NCBI RefSeq assembly: GCF_000025325.1
Contig: NC_013743.1
Span: 1,860,001 to 1,924,000 of the forward strand
DNA length: 64,000 nucleotides
DNA from: Haloterrigena turkmenica DSM 5511
GTDB taxonomy: Archaea > Halobacteriota > Halobacteria > Halobacteriales > Natrialbaceae
Direction: 5' to 3'
A program made the position numbers and the translations under genes. Numbering within the stretch: position 1 is the first letter of the stretch; each line of letters begins with the position of its first letter. Positions 43,920 through 53,600 of the stretch are shown here, in pieces. The notes under the pieces are model-generated. The model was given only the letters and a program-made list of their open reading frames with translations, did no database searches and had not been told where the DNA came from.

Positions 43920-45002
43920 CTATCGACGGCGCGCGAGGGCGCCGACGGCGGCGAGCGCCGCGGCGACAGCGACGGGTGCCCCGAAGCCGGGGATCGTCTC
44001 CTCGCTCTCCTCACCGTCGGCGCTCGTCTCGTCCTCCTCTTCCGCTTCTGCCGCCTGTTCTTCGGCGGCCTGTGCGAGGCTCTCGACGATCTCGACGATC
44101 ATCGGTCCGGGCTGGCTCATGAAGTTGTCGTTGACCGCGACGGTGTTCCCGTTCTGATAGGCCGCCGTCGACTCGACGGCGTCGGGAACGGGCGGTTCGT
44201 CCTGGTAGTCCGGGTAGACGATCAGATCCGGATCCGCGTCGACGACCGACTCGGGGTCGATCTCGCCCCAACCCTCGACGCCGGCCTCCTCGGCGATGTT
44301 CTCGAGTCCGGCGGCCTCCAGCACGTCGTGGTTGAACGTTCCCGGGCCGGCCGTGGTTCCGTCGTCGCCCATCGCGTAGTACGCGGTCGGCGCCTCGTCG
44401 ACGTCCGGCTCGATAGCGTCGAGGCGCTCCTTCATGTCCTCGATCGTGTCGTTCGCACCCTCGCACTCGCCCGCGAGCTGTCCGGTCACGGCGACGTTGT
44501 CGTAGACGTCGTCGATCGACGTCGCCTGGTCGACGACGTAGACGGTCAGGCCCGCTTCGTCGCGGAGCTGCTCGATCAGCCCCTCCTGGTACAGCGCCGT
44601 GTTGGCCGCGATCACCACGTCCGGCTCGAGGTCGATTACCTGCTCGGAATCGACGCTCGACCCGTCGTCTTGGCTGATATCGGTCGCGTGGTCTTCGACT
44701 TCGAGATAGTCCGTGTACTGGCTGATCGGCATCCCGACGACCTTCGCTTCGGCGCCGATCGCGTAGGTCGTCTGGGCGTCGCTCGGCTGTAACGCGACGA
44801 TCTCTTCGGGCGGTTCGTCTATCGTGACCGTTTCGCCGGTCGCATCAGTGAGCTCGAGCGGGTACTCGCACTCCAGGTCAGCGTCCTGTTGTGCCGACGC
44901 ACCGTCGGTGCCGACGGCGGCGCCGCTTCCGGCAGCTACGGCCGGAGCGAACGCTGCAGTAGCAACGAGCAGCACGACGAAAACGGATAATACAGTTCGC
45001 AT
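43920..45002 (-). CDS. btuF: vitamin B12-type ABC importer binding protein BtuF with PGF-CTERM anchor
   Basis: The 360-residue protein has a Sec signal (about 1-24), a periplasmic-binding domain of the BtuF/FhuD class (VTIDEPPEEIVALQPSDAQTTYAIGAEAKVVGMP, IDLEPDVVIAANTALYQ, DPDLIVYPDYQ), an acidic linker and the C-terminal anchor IPGFGAPVAVAAALAAVGALARRR, a PGF-CTERM signal handled by archaeosortase A, so it is surface-attached by lipid. It is divergent from btuCD and shares its promoter region with it. Cobalamin is the likely ligand by comparison with Halobacterium BtuCDF; heme or siderophore cannot be ruled out. Confidence 0.9.
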   Translation of the reverse strand: MRTVLSVFVVLLVATAAFAPAVAAGSGAAVGTDGASAQQDADLECEYPLELTDATGETVTIDEPPEEIVALQPSDAQTTYAIGAEAKVVGMPISQYTDYLEVEDHATDISQDDGSSVDSEQVIDLEPDVVIAANTALYQEGLIEQLRDEAGLTVYVVDQATSIDDVYDNVAVTGQLAGECEGANDTIEDMKERLDAIEPDVDEAPTAYYAMGDDGTTAGPGTFNHDVLEAAGLENIAEEAGVEGWGEIDPESVVDADPDLIVYPDYQDEPPVPDAVESTAAYQNGNTVAVNDNFMSQPGPMIVEIVESLAQAAEEQAAEAEEEDETSADGEESEETIPGFGAPVAVAAALAAVGALARRR

Positions 45003-45027
45003 ACCTCGAGTTCTAGGGGTACTTCAA

Positions 45028-45057
45028 CAAATATTTGCCTAAACCAACCGTGGTTGG
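45028..45057. promoter_or_regulatory. shared palindromic TATA box and 14-bp dyad between btuF and btuCD
   Basis: CAAATATTTG (45028-45037) is a perfect palindrome. Its centre is 30 bases from the btuF ATG on one side and 30 from the btuC ATG on the other, so it can serve as TATA box in both directions. CCAACC-GT-GGTTGG at 45044-45057 is a perfect dyad between the TATA box and the btuC start, a good place for a repressor. Confidence 0.6.
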
Positions 45058-45061
45058 ATCC

Positions 45062-46192
45062 ATGTACCAGCGAGGCCGCGTCGTCGCGTGGTCGACCGGC
45101 TTGATCGCGCTACTGGCGGCCGTCGTCGTCGCCAGCGCCGCGCTCGGCTCGGTCCGGATCGAGCCGGCGACGGTCGCGATGGCCGTCCTCAACGCGATCG
45201 CCGTTCCCGTCGGCCTCACGGTCGAGAGCGCGACGATCCCGGGAATCGGCGTCGGGGTTCCGGTCCCCGGCCTCGAGTACGCGCCGCTCTTCTCGTTCGA
45301 CGTGCAGTCCTCCCACCAGATCATCGTCGAAGACATTCGGCTGCCTCGAATCGCCCTCGCGGCGACGGTCGGGTTTTCCCTGGCGGCCGCGGGAACGGTG
45401 ATGCAGGGCTTTTTCAGAAATCCGCTGGCCGATCCGTCGATTATCGGCGTCTCGTCGGGGGCCGCGGCGGGCGCGGTCGCGGCGATCGCGTTCCCGGCGC
45501 TGGTCCCGTTCGGGAGTCTCCATCTCTCGGCGTTCGTCGGCGCGCTGGGAACGGCGTTTCTCGTCTACGCGATCGCGACCGAGGGCGGCCGGACGCCGGT
45601 CGCGACGCTCCTGTTGGCCGGCGTCGCCGTCCAGGCGTTTCTCGGCGCGATGATCTCGTACATGCTCGTCCACAGCGGCGACGACCTCCGCCAGGCCGTC
45701 ATCTGGATGATGGGCCACCTCAGCAACAGCACGTGGGGCGACGTGAAATTCGCGCTCCCGGTGACGGTCGTCGGGGTCACAATTTTGCTGGCCTACGCTC
45801 GGGACCTGAACGTCCTCCTGCTGGGCGAGGAGGACGCTCACCACCTCGGCGTCGACGTCGAGCGGACCAAACTCCTCCTGCTCGCGCTCGCGAGTCTCGT
45901 TACCGCTGCGGGCGTCGCCGTCGCCGGCGTCATCGGCTTCGTCGGCCTCGTCGTGCCCCACGTCATGCGGCTGCTCGTCGGTCCCGACCACCGGGTTCTG
46001 TTGCCCACCAGCGCCCTCGCCGGCGCGTCGTTTCTGGTCGCGACCGATACGATCGCGCGACTCGGGACGCTGCCGCTGCCCGTCGGCCCCGCGATCGACA
46101 CGCCGATCGTTCCCGTGGGCATTATCACGGCCGCGCTCGGCGCGCCCTTCTTCCTGTTCCTGCTGACCCGTCGGGAGGTGCATTCGGTGTGA
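45062..46192 (+). CDS. btuC: vitamin B12-type ABC importer permease BtuC
   Basis: The 376-residue permease belongs to the FecCD/BtuC family with ten expected helices. Family motifs are [42 protein letters not shown] (about 97-138), [11 protein letters not shown] (about 218-228) and [18 protein letters not shown] (about 297-314). ATG 45062 is chosen because the TATA centre lies about 30 bases before it; an in-frame extension of 9 residues would start at the TATA box itself. The stop overlaps the btuD GTG as GTGA. Confidence 0.94.
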   Translation: MYQRGRVVAWSTGLIALLAAVVVASAALGSVRIEPATVAMAVLNAIAVPVGLTVESATIPGIGVGVPVPGLEYAPLFSFDVQSSHQIIVEDIRLPRIALAATVGFSLAAAGTVMQGFFRNPLADPSIIGVSSGAAAGAVAAIAFPALVPFGSLHLSAFVGALGTAFLVYAIATEGGRTPVATLLLAGVAVQAFLGAMISYMLVHSGDDLRQAVIWMMGHLSNSTWGDVKFALPVTVVGVTILLAYARDLNVLLLGEEDAHHLGVDVERTKLLLLALASLVTAAGVAVAGVIGFVGLVVPHVMRLLVGPDHRVLLPTSALAGASFLVATDTIARLGTLPLPVGPAIDTPIVPVGIITAALGAPFFLFLLTRREVHSV

Positions 46193-47661
46193 GCCTCTTC
46201 GGGGACGAGCATCGGACCAGCGATGACGGACGGCGAAACGACAACGACGGGCAGCGAACCGACGACGTCGACAGCGAGTCGCCCCTCGAGCCAGCGTCGA
46301 TCGCCGTCGAGGACGTCTCGCTTTCGTTCGGCGACCTCTCGGTGCTCGAGGATGTCTCCCTGACCGTCGACCCCGGCGAGTTCGTCGGCTTCGTCGGTCC
46401 CAACGGTGCCGGGAAGACGACGCTCCTGCGGGCGATCAGCGGCGCGCTCGAGGTCAATTCGGGAACGGTCACCGTCGACGGCGTCGACGTCCACGACGTC
46501 CCTTCGAAGCGCTCGAGTCAGTTGATCTCGGTGGTGCCACAGGACACGACGCTGTCGTTTTCCTTTCCCGTGCGCGACGTCGTCGAGATGGGGCGCCATC
46601 CCCACCGCTCGCGGTTCTCGGGGCCGACGCGCGAGGATCGAGCGGCGGTCGAACGGGCCCTCGAGCGCACGCGGACCGTCGAGCTCGCGGACCGACCGAT
46701 CGACGAGGTCAGCGGGGGCCAGCGCCAGCGCGTCGTACTCGCGCGGGCCATCGCGCAGGCGACGCCGGTCATGCTGCTCGACGAGCCGACGGCCAGCCTC
46801 GACGTCAACCACCAGCTCGAGACCCTCGAGCTGGTCCGCGAGCTGGTCGCGGAGGGCCGGACCGTCTGCGCAGCGATCCACGACCTCGAGCTGGCCGCGC
46901 GCTACTGCGACCGGCTGGTGATGCTCGCCGACGGCGAGGTCTATCGGAACGGACCGCCGGCAGACGTCCTGACCGGCGAGTCGCTTTCCGACGTCTTCGA
47001 CGCGACGGCGGCGGTCACGCGGAATCCGATCACGGGGACGGAGACGGTGACGGCGTTCCCGAACGACGCCGGAGTCGAGGTCCGCAGCGAGGACGGAACC
47101 GACCGTCGCATTCGCGTCCACGTCCTCGGAACCGGACAGGCCGCCGCGGGCGTCGTCGCTCGACTCGCGACGGCGGGAGAGCGGTTCGACGTTTCCGTCG
47201 GCCCCGTCACGAGCGGCGATACGGCGGCCGAAACCGCCCGTTCGCTCGAGATCGATCGGCTCGAGGTGGCGCCGTTCGAGTCGCTCTCGCCGGCCGACCT
47301 GACGGCGTTCGAGGACCGCGTTCGGAACGCCGACGCGACGGTCGTGACCGAGAGCGTGGTCGACTCCGATGGCGCGGGGACGCGGCGGCTCCTCGAGTCG
47401 GTCGAGACGATGGCCGACGCGGTCGTCATCGCGACGCGGGCGGAAGACGACACGTCTCGAGGGGGACCGACCGCGTCTCCGGAACGGGAGCGAGGGGTCG
47501 TGGCGACCCCGGAGACGGTCCTCGAGGCGATCCGGAACGCGCTCGAAAGCGACCGGAACTCGGCGCGCTCGGTCGTCGATTTCGACTCGTCGGAGACCGG
47601 CTCGAGTTCGTCGGACGGCGACTCGGGTTCGGGCGTGTCGGCCGAGTCCTCGAACGACTGA
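46189..47661 (+). CDS. btuD: vitamin B12-type ABC importer ATPase BtuD with C-terminal extension
   Basis: The 490-residue protein starts at GTG 46189, overlapping the btuC stop by 4 bp. The first 38 residues are acidic and disordered. The ATPase domain spans about 38-290: Walker [10 protein letters not shown] (70-78), signature VSGGQRQR near 167, Walker [13 protein letters not shown] and switch His in IHDLELA. An added domain of about 150 residues (about 300-450; [29 protein letters not shown]) looks alpha/beta, followed by a Ser/Asp-rich tail. The extension is absent from bacterial BtuD and may be regulatory. Confidence 0.92.
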   Translation: MSLFGDEHRTSDDGRRNDNDGQRTDDVDSESPLEPASIAVEDVSLSFGDLSVLEDVSLTVDPGEFVGFVGPNGAGKTTLLRAISGALEVNSGTVTVDGVDVHDVPSKRSSQLISVVPQDTTLSFSFPVRDVVEMGRHPHRSRFSGPTREDRAAVERALERTRTVELADRPIDEVSGGQRQRVVLARAIAQATPVMLLDEPTASLDVNHQLETLELVRELVAEGRTVCAAIHDLELAARYCDRLVMLADGEVYRNGPPADVLTGESLSDVFDATAAVTRNPITGTETVTAFPNDAGVEVRSEDGTDRRIRVHVLGTGQAAAGVVARLATAGERFDVSVGPVTSGDTAAETARSLEIDRLEVAPFESLSPADLTAFEDRVRNADATVVTESVVDSDGAGTRRLLESVETMADAVVIATRAEDDTSRGGPTASPERERGVVATPETVLEAIRNALESDRNSARSVVDFDSSETGSSSSDGDSGSGVSAESSND

Positions 47662-47697
47662 ACCGGTCGGTGACGCCGACCGCGACGACGCCGACGC

Positions 47698-48813
47698 CTA
47701 CTGACGCTGCACGTATTTCCCGATCGATCGAACGCTCGGGAGGTGGGAGCCGCCGATCTCGATCGCACCGACGCGATGTGCCCCGATATAGACGACCAAG
47801 GCCCCGAAGAAGGTCGCCGGAGTCAACACGAAGTGCCACAGGAGCGTGGTTTGAATCTCGTATCCCATTCCCTCGAGCACGTCGGCCGTCGTCTCGAGCG
47901 CGAACAGAACGGCGGGATGCGCGACGTAAACGCCGACGGCGTACTTCCCCCACGCGGGGAGCGGCGTCCGCGCGCCGAGCGTCGGACGTGACAGGAGAAA
48001 CAGGAACAGCGAGAGCGTGACCAACGCCGTCGCGATCGTGTAACTCGACGTGTAGACGCCGTGACCCAACGTCTCGTCCGCCAAGACGTATCCCAGAACG
48101 TATCGTTCGCCGACGTGGAGCGCGCCGAAGAGGACGGTCGCGCCGAGAAAGAGCGCGCTTCGATCGGAACTCGGTCGCCACTCGCTCGAGTGGAGCGCGT
48201 ACCCGAGGCTGGTGTAAAAGAATCCGAAGAACAGCGCGTCTCTGATTTCGAACGGAACGTTCGCGAACATCGTGTAACTCGAACCGAGGAGGCCGACGAC
48301 GTGGAAGCCGAGCGAAATCGGAATCAGGTATCTCGTGGCGCCGAAGACGACGAACGAACAGATGATCGCGAGCGAGAAGAGCAGCGCTGGAAGAAACCAG
48401 AGGATCTCACTCACCGAATTGCCGTAGTACAGGAGCGCGAGCGGCGAGACGAACTCGGTCAGTTTGAGTACAGCGGTGCTCGCGATGTCTCGATTCTCGA
48501 TACCGGCGCGGACGACCGTTCCCGCGAGGAACACCGGCGCAGAGAGCAAGAGCCCGAACACGTAGATCGACGAGATCGTCGCCGCTCGCTTGGCGAAATA
48601 GCTGACCGGATCCCGGCGAGCGATCTTGCGGGCGAAAAAGTATCCGGACGTCACGAAAAAGAACGGAACCGCGAATCGCGCCGAGGAATCTATAACGAAG
48701 TTGAGAATATTGCCGTACGCGCCGACTCCTCTGAATGGGTCTGTGTGTATTGTGACAATAAACGCCATCGCGACGATGCGCATTGCGTCTATACTGTAGA
48801 TGCGCTCGGACAT
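47698..48813 (-). CDS. membrane acyltransferase, acyltransferase-3 family
   Basis: The 371-residue protein has about ten membrane helices. The start RIYSIDAMRIVAMAFIVTIHTDPFRG holds the catalytic His of the family near residue 22, and FFFVTSGYFFARK is the second family motif. Such enzymes O-acylate sugars of glycans or lipids. ATG 48813 is favoured by a TATA box (ATATATC, minus strand, about 48836) 24-27 bases upstream. Compared with its neighbours the protein is less acidic and more aromatic, and its codons are a little AT-richer, which could mean recent acquisition. It is convergent with btuD. Confidence 0.87.
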   Translation of the reverse strand: MSERIYSIDAMRIVAMAFIVTIHTDPFRGVGAYGNILNFVIDSSARFAVPFFFVTSGYFFARKIARRDPVSYFAKRAATISSIYVFGLLLSAPVFLAGTVVRAGIENRDIASTAVLKLTEFVSPLALLYYGNSVSEILWFLPALLFSLAIICSFVVFGATRYLIPISLGFHVVGLLGSSYTMFANVPFEIRDALFFGFFYTSLGYALHSSEWRPSSDRSALFLGATVLFGALHVGERYVLGYVLADETLGHGVYTSSYTIATALVTLSLFLFLLSRPTLGARTPLPAWGKYAVGVYVAHPAVLFALETTADVLEGMGYEIQTTLLWHFVLTPATFFGALVVYIGAHRVGAIEIGGSHLPSVRSIGKYVQRQ

Positions 48814-49277
48814 TGTCCGGGCAGATTTCGTTCTGATATATTGCTTTTGGGCCTCAATTACGAGATTTTCAGACCAGCAAACAGATGTGGTGGGACGCAC
48901 CCCACCTATTACCTAACTCACTTGACTGGATTTCGGTGGAAAGCCGCCCCGTTCGATACCGCTGCCGATACTTCCCATTACGTAATCCGATTATGACATA
49001 ATTTTCTGACGGAAGACCGGGCGACCGTCGAGTCGCAGTCGGACCGAGCGCGATCGCGGAAGATACCGATCGATCCCGCCGCCGACCGAGAGTATCGCTG
49101 TCGACCGAGAACACTCGAAACGCGCACGCGCTCGAGCGGAAATCGCGGCCGTTTCGCCGAGCTAGAGATAGTTTACCACAGTTTCGCGCACAAATCGCAC
49201 GCTAACCGGAAACAGAACGTCGTTTCTCGAGAGACGGGTGCGTGGCTTTTTTTCCGGCCGCCGGATCTCGCGACCCA
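48814..49277. other. intergenic region of about 460 bp, no gene seen
   Basis: It separates the acyltransferase and cupredoxin genes, which are divergent. It contains ATTACGTAAT (48977-48986), a 10-bp palindrome, and AT-rich patches near 48835 and 48990-49005. The open frames are short and not haloarchaeal in composition. Confidence 0.45.
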
Positions 49278-49829
49278 ATGAGGGACCACGATCCGACCCG
49301 ACGGACGGCGCTGCGGCTCATCGGTGCGACGGCCGCCGCGAGCGGACTGGCGACTGCGGCGACTGCCCAAGAGAACGAGAGTAACGAGAGCGACGCGGAC
49401 GCTCCCGGGGGCATGGGTGACGACGCCGACCAGAAACCGATCATCCTCGCCGGCCGGAGCGAGTACTGGTACGGCATCGCACCCGAGGAGATCGAAGGCG
49501 AGGAGAACCCGACGCTGGACCTCGCGGAGGGGACGGAGTACGAATTGGTCTGGATAAACGTCGACGGCGCCGAACACGAACTGATCATCGAGACCGAGGG
49601 CGGCGAGGAACTCGAGGAGTCCGACTCCTCGGAGGAAGCGGGCGAGGCGGTGTCGATGACGTTCGAAGCGAGCGAGGACGCCGCGGAGTACTACTGCGAG
49701 TACCATCCCGAGGCGATGCGCGGCGACGTCGAACTGGGCGAGGGGTTCGACTTAGCGTCCCACGAACACGAGGGGCACGGTCACGGAATGGAGGGCAACG
49801 AGTCGGCGGCCGAGAACTCGAGCGAGTGA
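49278..49829 (+). CDS. exported cupredoxin (halocyanin-like) with His-rich tail
   Basis: The 183-residue protein has a Tat-type signal (Arg8-Arg9, hydrophobic to about Ala30), an acidic spacer, then a blue-copper domain. The type-1 copper ligands can be placed: His100 in GAEHELI, Cys140, His143 and Met147 in CEYHPEAM. The tail SHEHEGHGHGME at 161-172 could bind extra metal. No lipobox or anchor is seen, so it may be free or loosely bound outside the cell. It likely carries electrons or binds copper. A T-rich box lies 28 bases before ATG 49278. Confidence 0.88.
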   Translation: MRDHDPTRRTALRLIGATAAASGLATAATAQENESNESDADAPGGMGDDADQKPIILAGRSEYWYGIAPEEIEGEENPTLDLAEGTEYELVWINVDGAEHELIIETEGGEELEESDSSEEAGEAVSMTFEASEDAAEYYCEYHPEAMRGDVELGEGFDLASHEHEGHGHGMEGNESAAENSSE

Positions 49830-49923
49830 TCGAACGGGCGGAGTCGCGGTCGCCACTCGTTCGGCGTGATCTCCCTCGAGTGTCGAGTGCGGGCGTTCCA
49901 GCGGGGTCCTCGAGCGACTGCGC

Positions 49924-50070
49924 TCAGTGCCCGAGGACTCGGAGGATGATGCCGATCACGATCCCCGAGATCCCGACGACGATGCCGACGCCGGGGATGA
50001 CGGGGATCGGGATGAGACCGATACCGAGGACGATCGCGAGCACGATGACGATCGTGGAGAGTCTGACCAT
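49924..50070 (-). CDS. 48-residue hydrophobic membrane protein
   Basis: A short frame starting MVRLSTIVIVLAIVLGIGLI and ending in IGIILRVLGH. It is almost wholly hydrophobic, with two short helices separated by a PIPVIPGVG turn, so a hairpin in the membrane is expected. Similar small two-helix proteins occur widely in haloarchaea. It sits between the cupredoxin and a 270-residue hypothetical gene on the minus strand. Confidence 0.6.
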   Translation of the reverse strand: MVRLSTIVIVLAIVLGIGLIPIPVIPGVGIVVGISGIVIGIILRVLGH

Positions 50071-50133
50071 ACTCGAGTGAGCGGACAGCGGGGCGTAGCC
50101 GTTGGGCTTGCTCGTGCGACGGCAACGCGGCGA

Positions 50134-50946
50134 TCAGCCGACGATCTCCCCCTCGAGACGGAGCGATCGTTCCGTCCGCCTCGCCTCCGGCCCCGCTTCG
50201 ACGAGCGTCGGCACGTCGACCGGTTCCGAGAAGCGATCCGAATCGGGCTCGACGCGCTCGAGTATCGCGGAGAACACCGATCCGCGACGACCGCCCGCCG
50301 AGACGATGCCGCCGTACTTGCGCTCTTCGAACGTCGTTTCGTCGGGGTCGGGGAACTCCTTGCGGATGATTTCAGCGGTTTCCCTGAGATACGTCGCTGC
50401 TCGCCGCTGGGAGTAGCGGCTCTCCTCGTAGTAGGTCTCGGCGTAGTCGTCGGGCAGTTCGTCCGACGAGTGCTCCGGTGACTCGTAGCGGATCGACTTC
50501 GGCGTGGTGTACCCGCCGGCGAATCGGATGTTCGTCGTGAAGCTGTCGGGGTAGCGGAGGATAAGCGGCGAGAACAGCATGTCCGTCACGGTCGTTCGCT
50601 GCTGGATGCGCCAGAGCCCCTCGACGTAGTACGCGGCGAGTTCCCCGAGTCGATCGTCGCGCTCGCCGCGGTGGTGGGCCATGGCGACCTCGCGGTAGTC
50701 GTCGCCGACGATCCGGCGGAGCCGCCGCTCGAAGCTCTCGGCGACGCGCTCGAGTTCCGCCTCGTAGGCGTCCAGCAGCGGGACGTCGGGGTCGGCGAGC
50801 AGGTCCGCCTTCCGCTCGCGGGCCGCCGCGACGGTCATCATGTTCTCGTGGAACACCCGCTCGGCCTCGAGGTTCGGCAGCGGCGTTCTGACCGCGCGCT
50901 GATGGAGAACTCTCGTGTCCCCGTTGAATCGGTCCCGTTGCCCCAT
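50134..50946 (-). CDS. conserved haloarchaeal protein of unknown function
   Basis: A protein of about 270 residues, start taken at ATG 50946 (MGQRDRFNG; ATG 50955 is equally possible). The N-terminal half is helical and charged (ENMMTVAAARERKADLLADPDVPLLDAYEAELERVAESFERRLRRI). The middle has HHRGERDDRLGELAAYYVEGLWRI and the end is hydrophilic. There is no signal peptide or membrane helix, hence cytoplasmic. Not recognised. Confidence 0.7.
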   Translation of the reverse strand: MGQRDRFNGDTRVLHQRAVRTPLPNLEAERVFHENMMTVAAARERKADLLADPDVPLLDAYEAELERVAESFERRLRRIVGDDYREVAMAHHRGERDDRLGELAAYYVEGLWRIQQRTTVTDMLFSPLILRYPDSFTTNIRFAGGYTTPKSIRYESPEHSSDELPDDYAETYYEESRYSQRRAATYLRETAEIIRKEFPDPDETTFEERKYGGIVSAGGRRGSVFSAILERVEPDSDRFSEPVDVPTLVEAGPEARRTERSLRLEGEIVG

Positions 50947-51181
50947 GATAGGCAAGCGTACGTCGGAACGCGCTAATGAATGTACCGCTCCCTACTTCGC
51001 TCGTTCCGCAGACCCGCTCGTTGAGGAAGGTGCTGCGTCAACTCGAAGAAACACACGAACCCGTGCAGAGGCCTCGAGTCGATCGGCACACGGGAGTCTC
51101 CGACGAGGGACGAAACGGGACCACCGTCGGTCCGACCGTAACTGGACGGTTTTTTACCGTTCCGCCTCCGAGTGGCCGTCA

Positions 51182-53050
51182 ATGAGCGAGTACGATTACG
51201 ACGAGCTCGGACTCGTCGCCGGGCTGGAGATCCACCAGCAACTCGACACGGCGACGAAGCTGTTCTGCCAGTGTCCGACCGAGCTCCGCGAGCCGGAGGA
51301 ATCGACGCGCAGCTTCACGCGCTACCTCCATCCGACGCGGAGCGAACTGGGCGAGATCGACCAGGCCGCCTTAGAGGAGAGCAAGGTCGACCGCGAGTTC
51401 GAGTATCTCGCGTACGACACGACCTGTCTCGTCGAGGAGGACGACGAACCACCCCACGAGTTGGACGCGGAGGCCCTCGAGACGGCCCTCGAGATCGCCC
51501 AGCTGATGGACATGAAACCGGTCGATCAGGCCCACGTCATGCGCAAAATCGTCGTCGACGGCTCGAACACGACGGGGTTCCAGCGCTCGACGCTGATCGC
51601 CACCGAGGGCGCGATCGAGACCAGCGAGGGCGCGGTTGGAATCGAGGACATGCTGCTCGAGGAAGAGAGCGCCCAGCGCGTCGAAGAGACCGAGGACGGG
51701 GTGCGCTACAGCCTCGATCGGCTGGGGATTCCGCTGGTCGAGATCGGCACGAGTCCGGACATCTCGACGCCCGAACAGGCCCTCGAGGCCGCCGAGCGCA
51801 TCGGAATGCTGCTTCGCTCGACGGGAAAGGTCAAGCGCGGACTCGGGACGATCCGCCAGGACGTCAACGTCTCCATCGAGGAGGGCGCCCGCGTCGAGAT
51901 CAAGGGCGTCCAGAGTCTCGACGACATCGACGACATCGTCCGCAACGAGGTCGCCCGACAGGCCGAACTCGTCGACATCGCCGAAGAACTCACCGAGCGC
52001 GAGGCCTCCGTGGGCGAGGTCCAGGACGTGACGGACGTATTCGAGGACACCGAGAGCGGCGTTATTTCGGGGGCGCTGAACTCGGGCGGCTCCGTCACCG
52101 CAGTGCCGCTCTACGGCTTCGACGGCATCGTCGGCCGCGAGATCGCGCCCGACCGCCGTCTGGGAACCGAACTCTCCGATCACGCCAAGCGCCACGGCGC
52201 GGGCGGGATCTTCCACACCGACGAGTTGCCCGCCTACGGCGTGACGGAAGACGAGGTCGACAACCTGCGGGACGCGGTTGGTGCCGGTCCCGAGGACGCC
52301 GTCGCCATCGTCGCCGCCGACACCGACGTGGCGGAGGCGGCCATCGACGCCGCCGCCGAGCGCGCCGCGACCGCCCTCGAGGGCGTCCCCGAGGAGACCC
52401 GCGACGCGAACGACGACGGGACGACCCGCTACCTCCGTCCGCTCCCGGGCGCGGCGCGGATGTATCCCGAGACGGACGTTCCGCCGGTCGAGCCGGATCC
52501 GAGCGAGGTGCCCGAGCCCGAACTGCTGACCGAGAAGGTCGAACGCTACCAGGACGAGTACGGCCTCGGCGAGGGGCTGGCCGAGCAGGTCGCCTACGGC
52601 GAGTACATGCCGCTGTTCGAGGACGTCGTCGCCGACGGCATCGATCCGACGCTCGCGGCGTCGACGCTCGAGTCGACGCTGACCGAACTTCGGCGGGACG
52701 ATGTCCCCGTCGAGAACCTCGAGCGGGAGCACCTCGAGGGCGTGTTCGAGATGGCCGAGAGCGGCGACCTCCCCAACGAGGGCGTGCCGGACCTGCTGAC
52801 CGCGCTGGCCGAGGAGCCGAACCGAACGGCCGAGGAGGCAGCCGAAGAAGCCGGCCTCGGCGGCGCCGACGAGGAAGAGGTCCGCGACGCCGTCGTCGAC
52901 GTCGTTGAACGTAACGAAGCGCAGGTCGAAGAAGAAGGAATGCAGGCGTTCTCGGGCCTCATGGGCGAGTGCATGGGCGCGCTGCGCGGGAAGGCCGACG
53001 GCGACCTCGTGAGCGAACTGCTCCGCGAGGAGATCCAGAAGCGCGCGTAG
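51182..53050 (+). CDS. gatE: glutamyl-tRNA(Gln) amidotransferase subunit E
   Basis: GatE with GatD converts Glu-tRNA-Gln to Gln-tRNA-Gln in archaea, which lack glutaminyl-tRNA synthetase. The 622-residue protein starts DELGLVAGLEIHQQLDTATKLFCQCP, typical of the GatB/E family. The AspRS-like insertion that separates GatE from GatB is present in the middle (about 290-400). A C-terminal YqeY-like helical tail ends with FSGLMGECMGALRGKADGDLVSELLREEI. TTTTTACC centred 28 bases before ATG 51182 supports a leaderless start. Confidence 0.96.
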   Translation: MSEYDYDELGLVAGLEIHQQLDTATKLFCQCPTELREPEESTRSFTRYLHPTRSELGEIDQAALEESKVDREFEYLAYDTTCLVEEDDEPPHELDAEALETALEIAQLMDMKPVDQAHVMRKIVVDGSNTTGFQRSTLIATEGAIETSEGAVGIEDMLLEEESAQRVEETEDGVRYSLDRLGIPLVEIGTSPDISTPEQALEAAERIGMLLRSTGKVKRGLGTIRQDVNVSIEEGARVEIKGVQSLDDIDDIVRNEVARQAELVDIAEELTEREASVGEVQDVTDVFEDTESGVISGALNSGGSVTAVPLYGFDGIVGREIAPDRRLGTELSDHAKRHGAGGIFHTDELPAYGVTEDEVDNLRDAVGAGPEDAVAIVAADTDVAEAAIDAAAERAATALEGVPEETRDANDDGTTRYLRPLPGAARMYPETDVPPVEPDPSEVPEPELLTEKVERYQDEYGLGEGLAEQVAYGEYMPLFEDVVADGIDPTLAASTLESTLTELRRDDVPVENLEREHLEGVFEMAESGDLPNEGVPDLLTALAEEPNRTAEEAAEEAGLGGADEEEVRDAVVDVVERNEAQVEEEGMQAFSGLMGECMGALRGKADGDLVSELLREEIQKRA

Positions 53051-53111
53051 GAACCACGCCTCGAGTCCGTCTCAATTCGGGTTCCGTACTTCGGCCGGGT
53101 CCAGTCGATTC

Positions 53112-53600
53112 TCACTCGTCGGTTAGCTCCTCGAGCAGCGTCTCCAACTCGTAGCTCTGGAGCGCGTCCCGTTCCTCGATCGCCGAGATGACGAACGTCG
53201 AGTCGGTCCGCTCGACGCCCTGGATCTGCTCGAACTCGGCGATCAATCGCTCGACCATCTCGCTGCCGCTCAACCGCGCGACGACGATGAAGTCCGTCTC
53301 GCCCATCGTGAAGTAGACGTTCGTGACGCCCTCGACGGTCAGCAGTCGGTCCGCGAACTCCTCGTACGACCCCTGATAGTCGGCGTGAACCTCGACTAAG
53401 ACGGTGACGCCGAGTCCGAGTTCCTCGAGATCGATCTCGTAGCGATCGTTCTCGATGATCCCTTCTTCTCGGAGATTGTTGAGCCGGTAGTGGATCGTCG
53501 AGACCGGGATCCCGGTCGCCTCGTGGAGCCGCTCCGGGCTCCCCGTCTCGAGTTCGGCAATCGCCTTCAGCAGGCGCACGTCCCGTTCGTCGATGGCCAT
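53112..53600 (-). CDS. Lrp/AsnC family transcription regulator
   Basis: The 162-residue protein has an N-terminal winged helix (DVRLLKAIAELETGSPERLHEATGIPVSTIHYRLNNLREEGII, about 6-48) and a RAM ligand-binding domain (about 60-140, VTVLVEVHADYQGSYEEFADRL ... VYFTMGETDFIVVARL). Lrp proteins respond to amino acids. It is divergent from the EamA exporter, which is a likely target. The spacer has inverted repeats. Confidence 0.92.
   Translation of the reverse strand: MAIDERDVRLLKAIAELETGSPERLHEATGIPVSTIHYRLNNLREEGIIENDRYEIDLEELGLGVTVLVEVHADYQGSYEEFADRLLTVEGVTNVYFTMGETDFIVVARLSGSEMVERLIAEFEQIQGVERTDSTFVISAIEERDALQSYELETLLEELTDE

Noticed and set aside
45088-46188. Upstream extension of the btuD frame by about 370 residues
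   Set aside because: This part is btuC in another frame. The GTG at 46189 with 4-bp overlap is the natural start.
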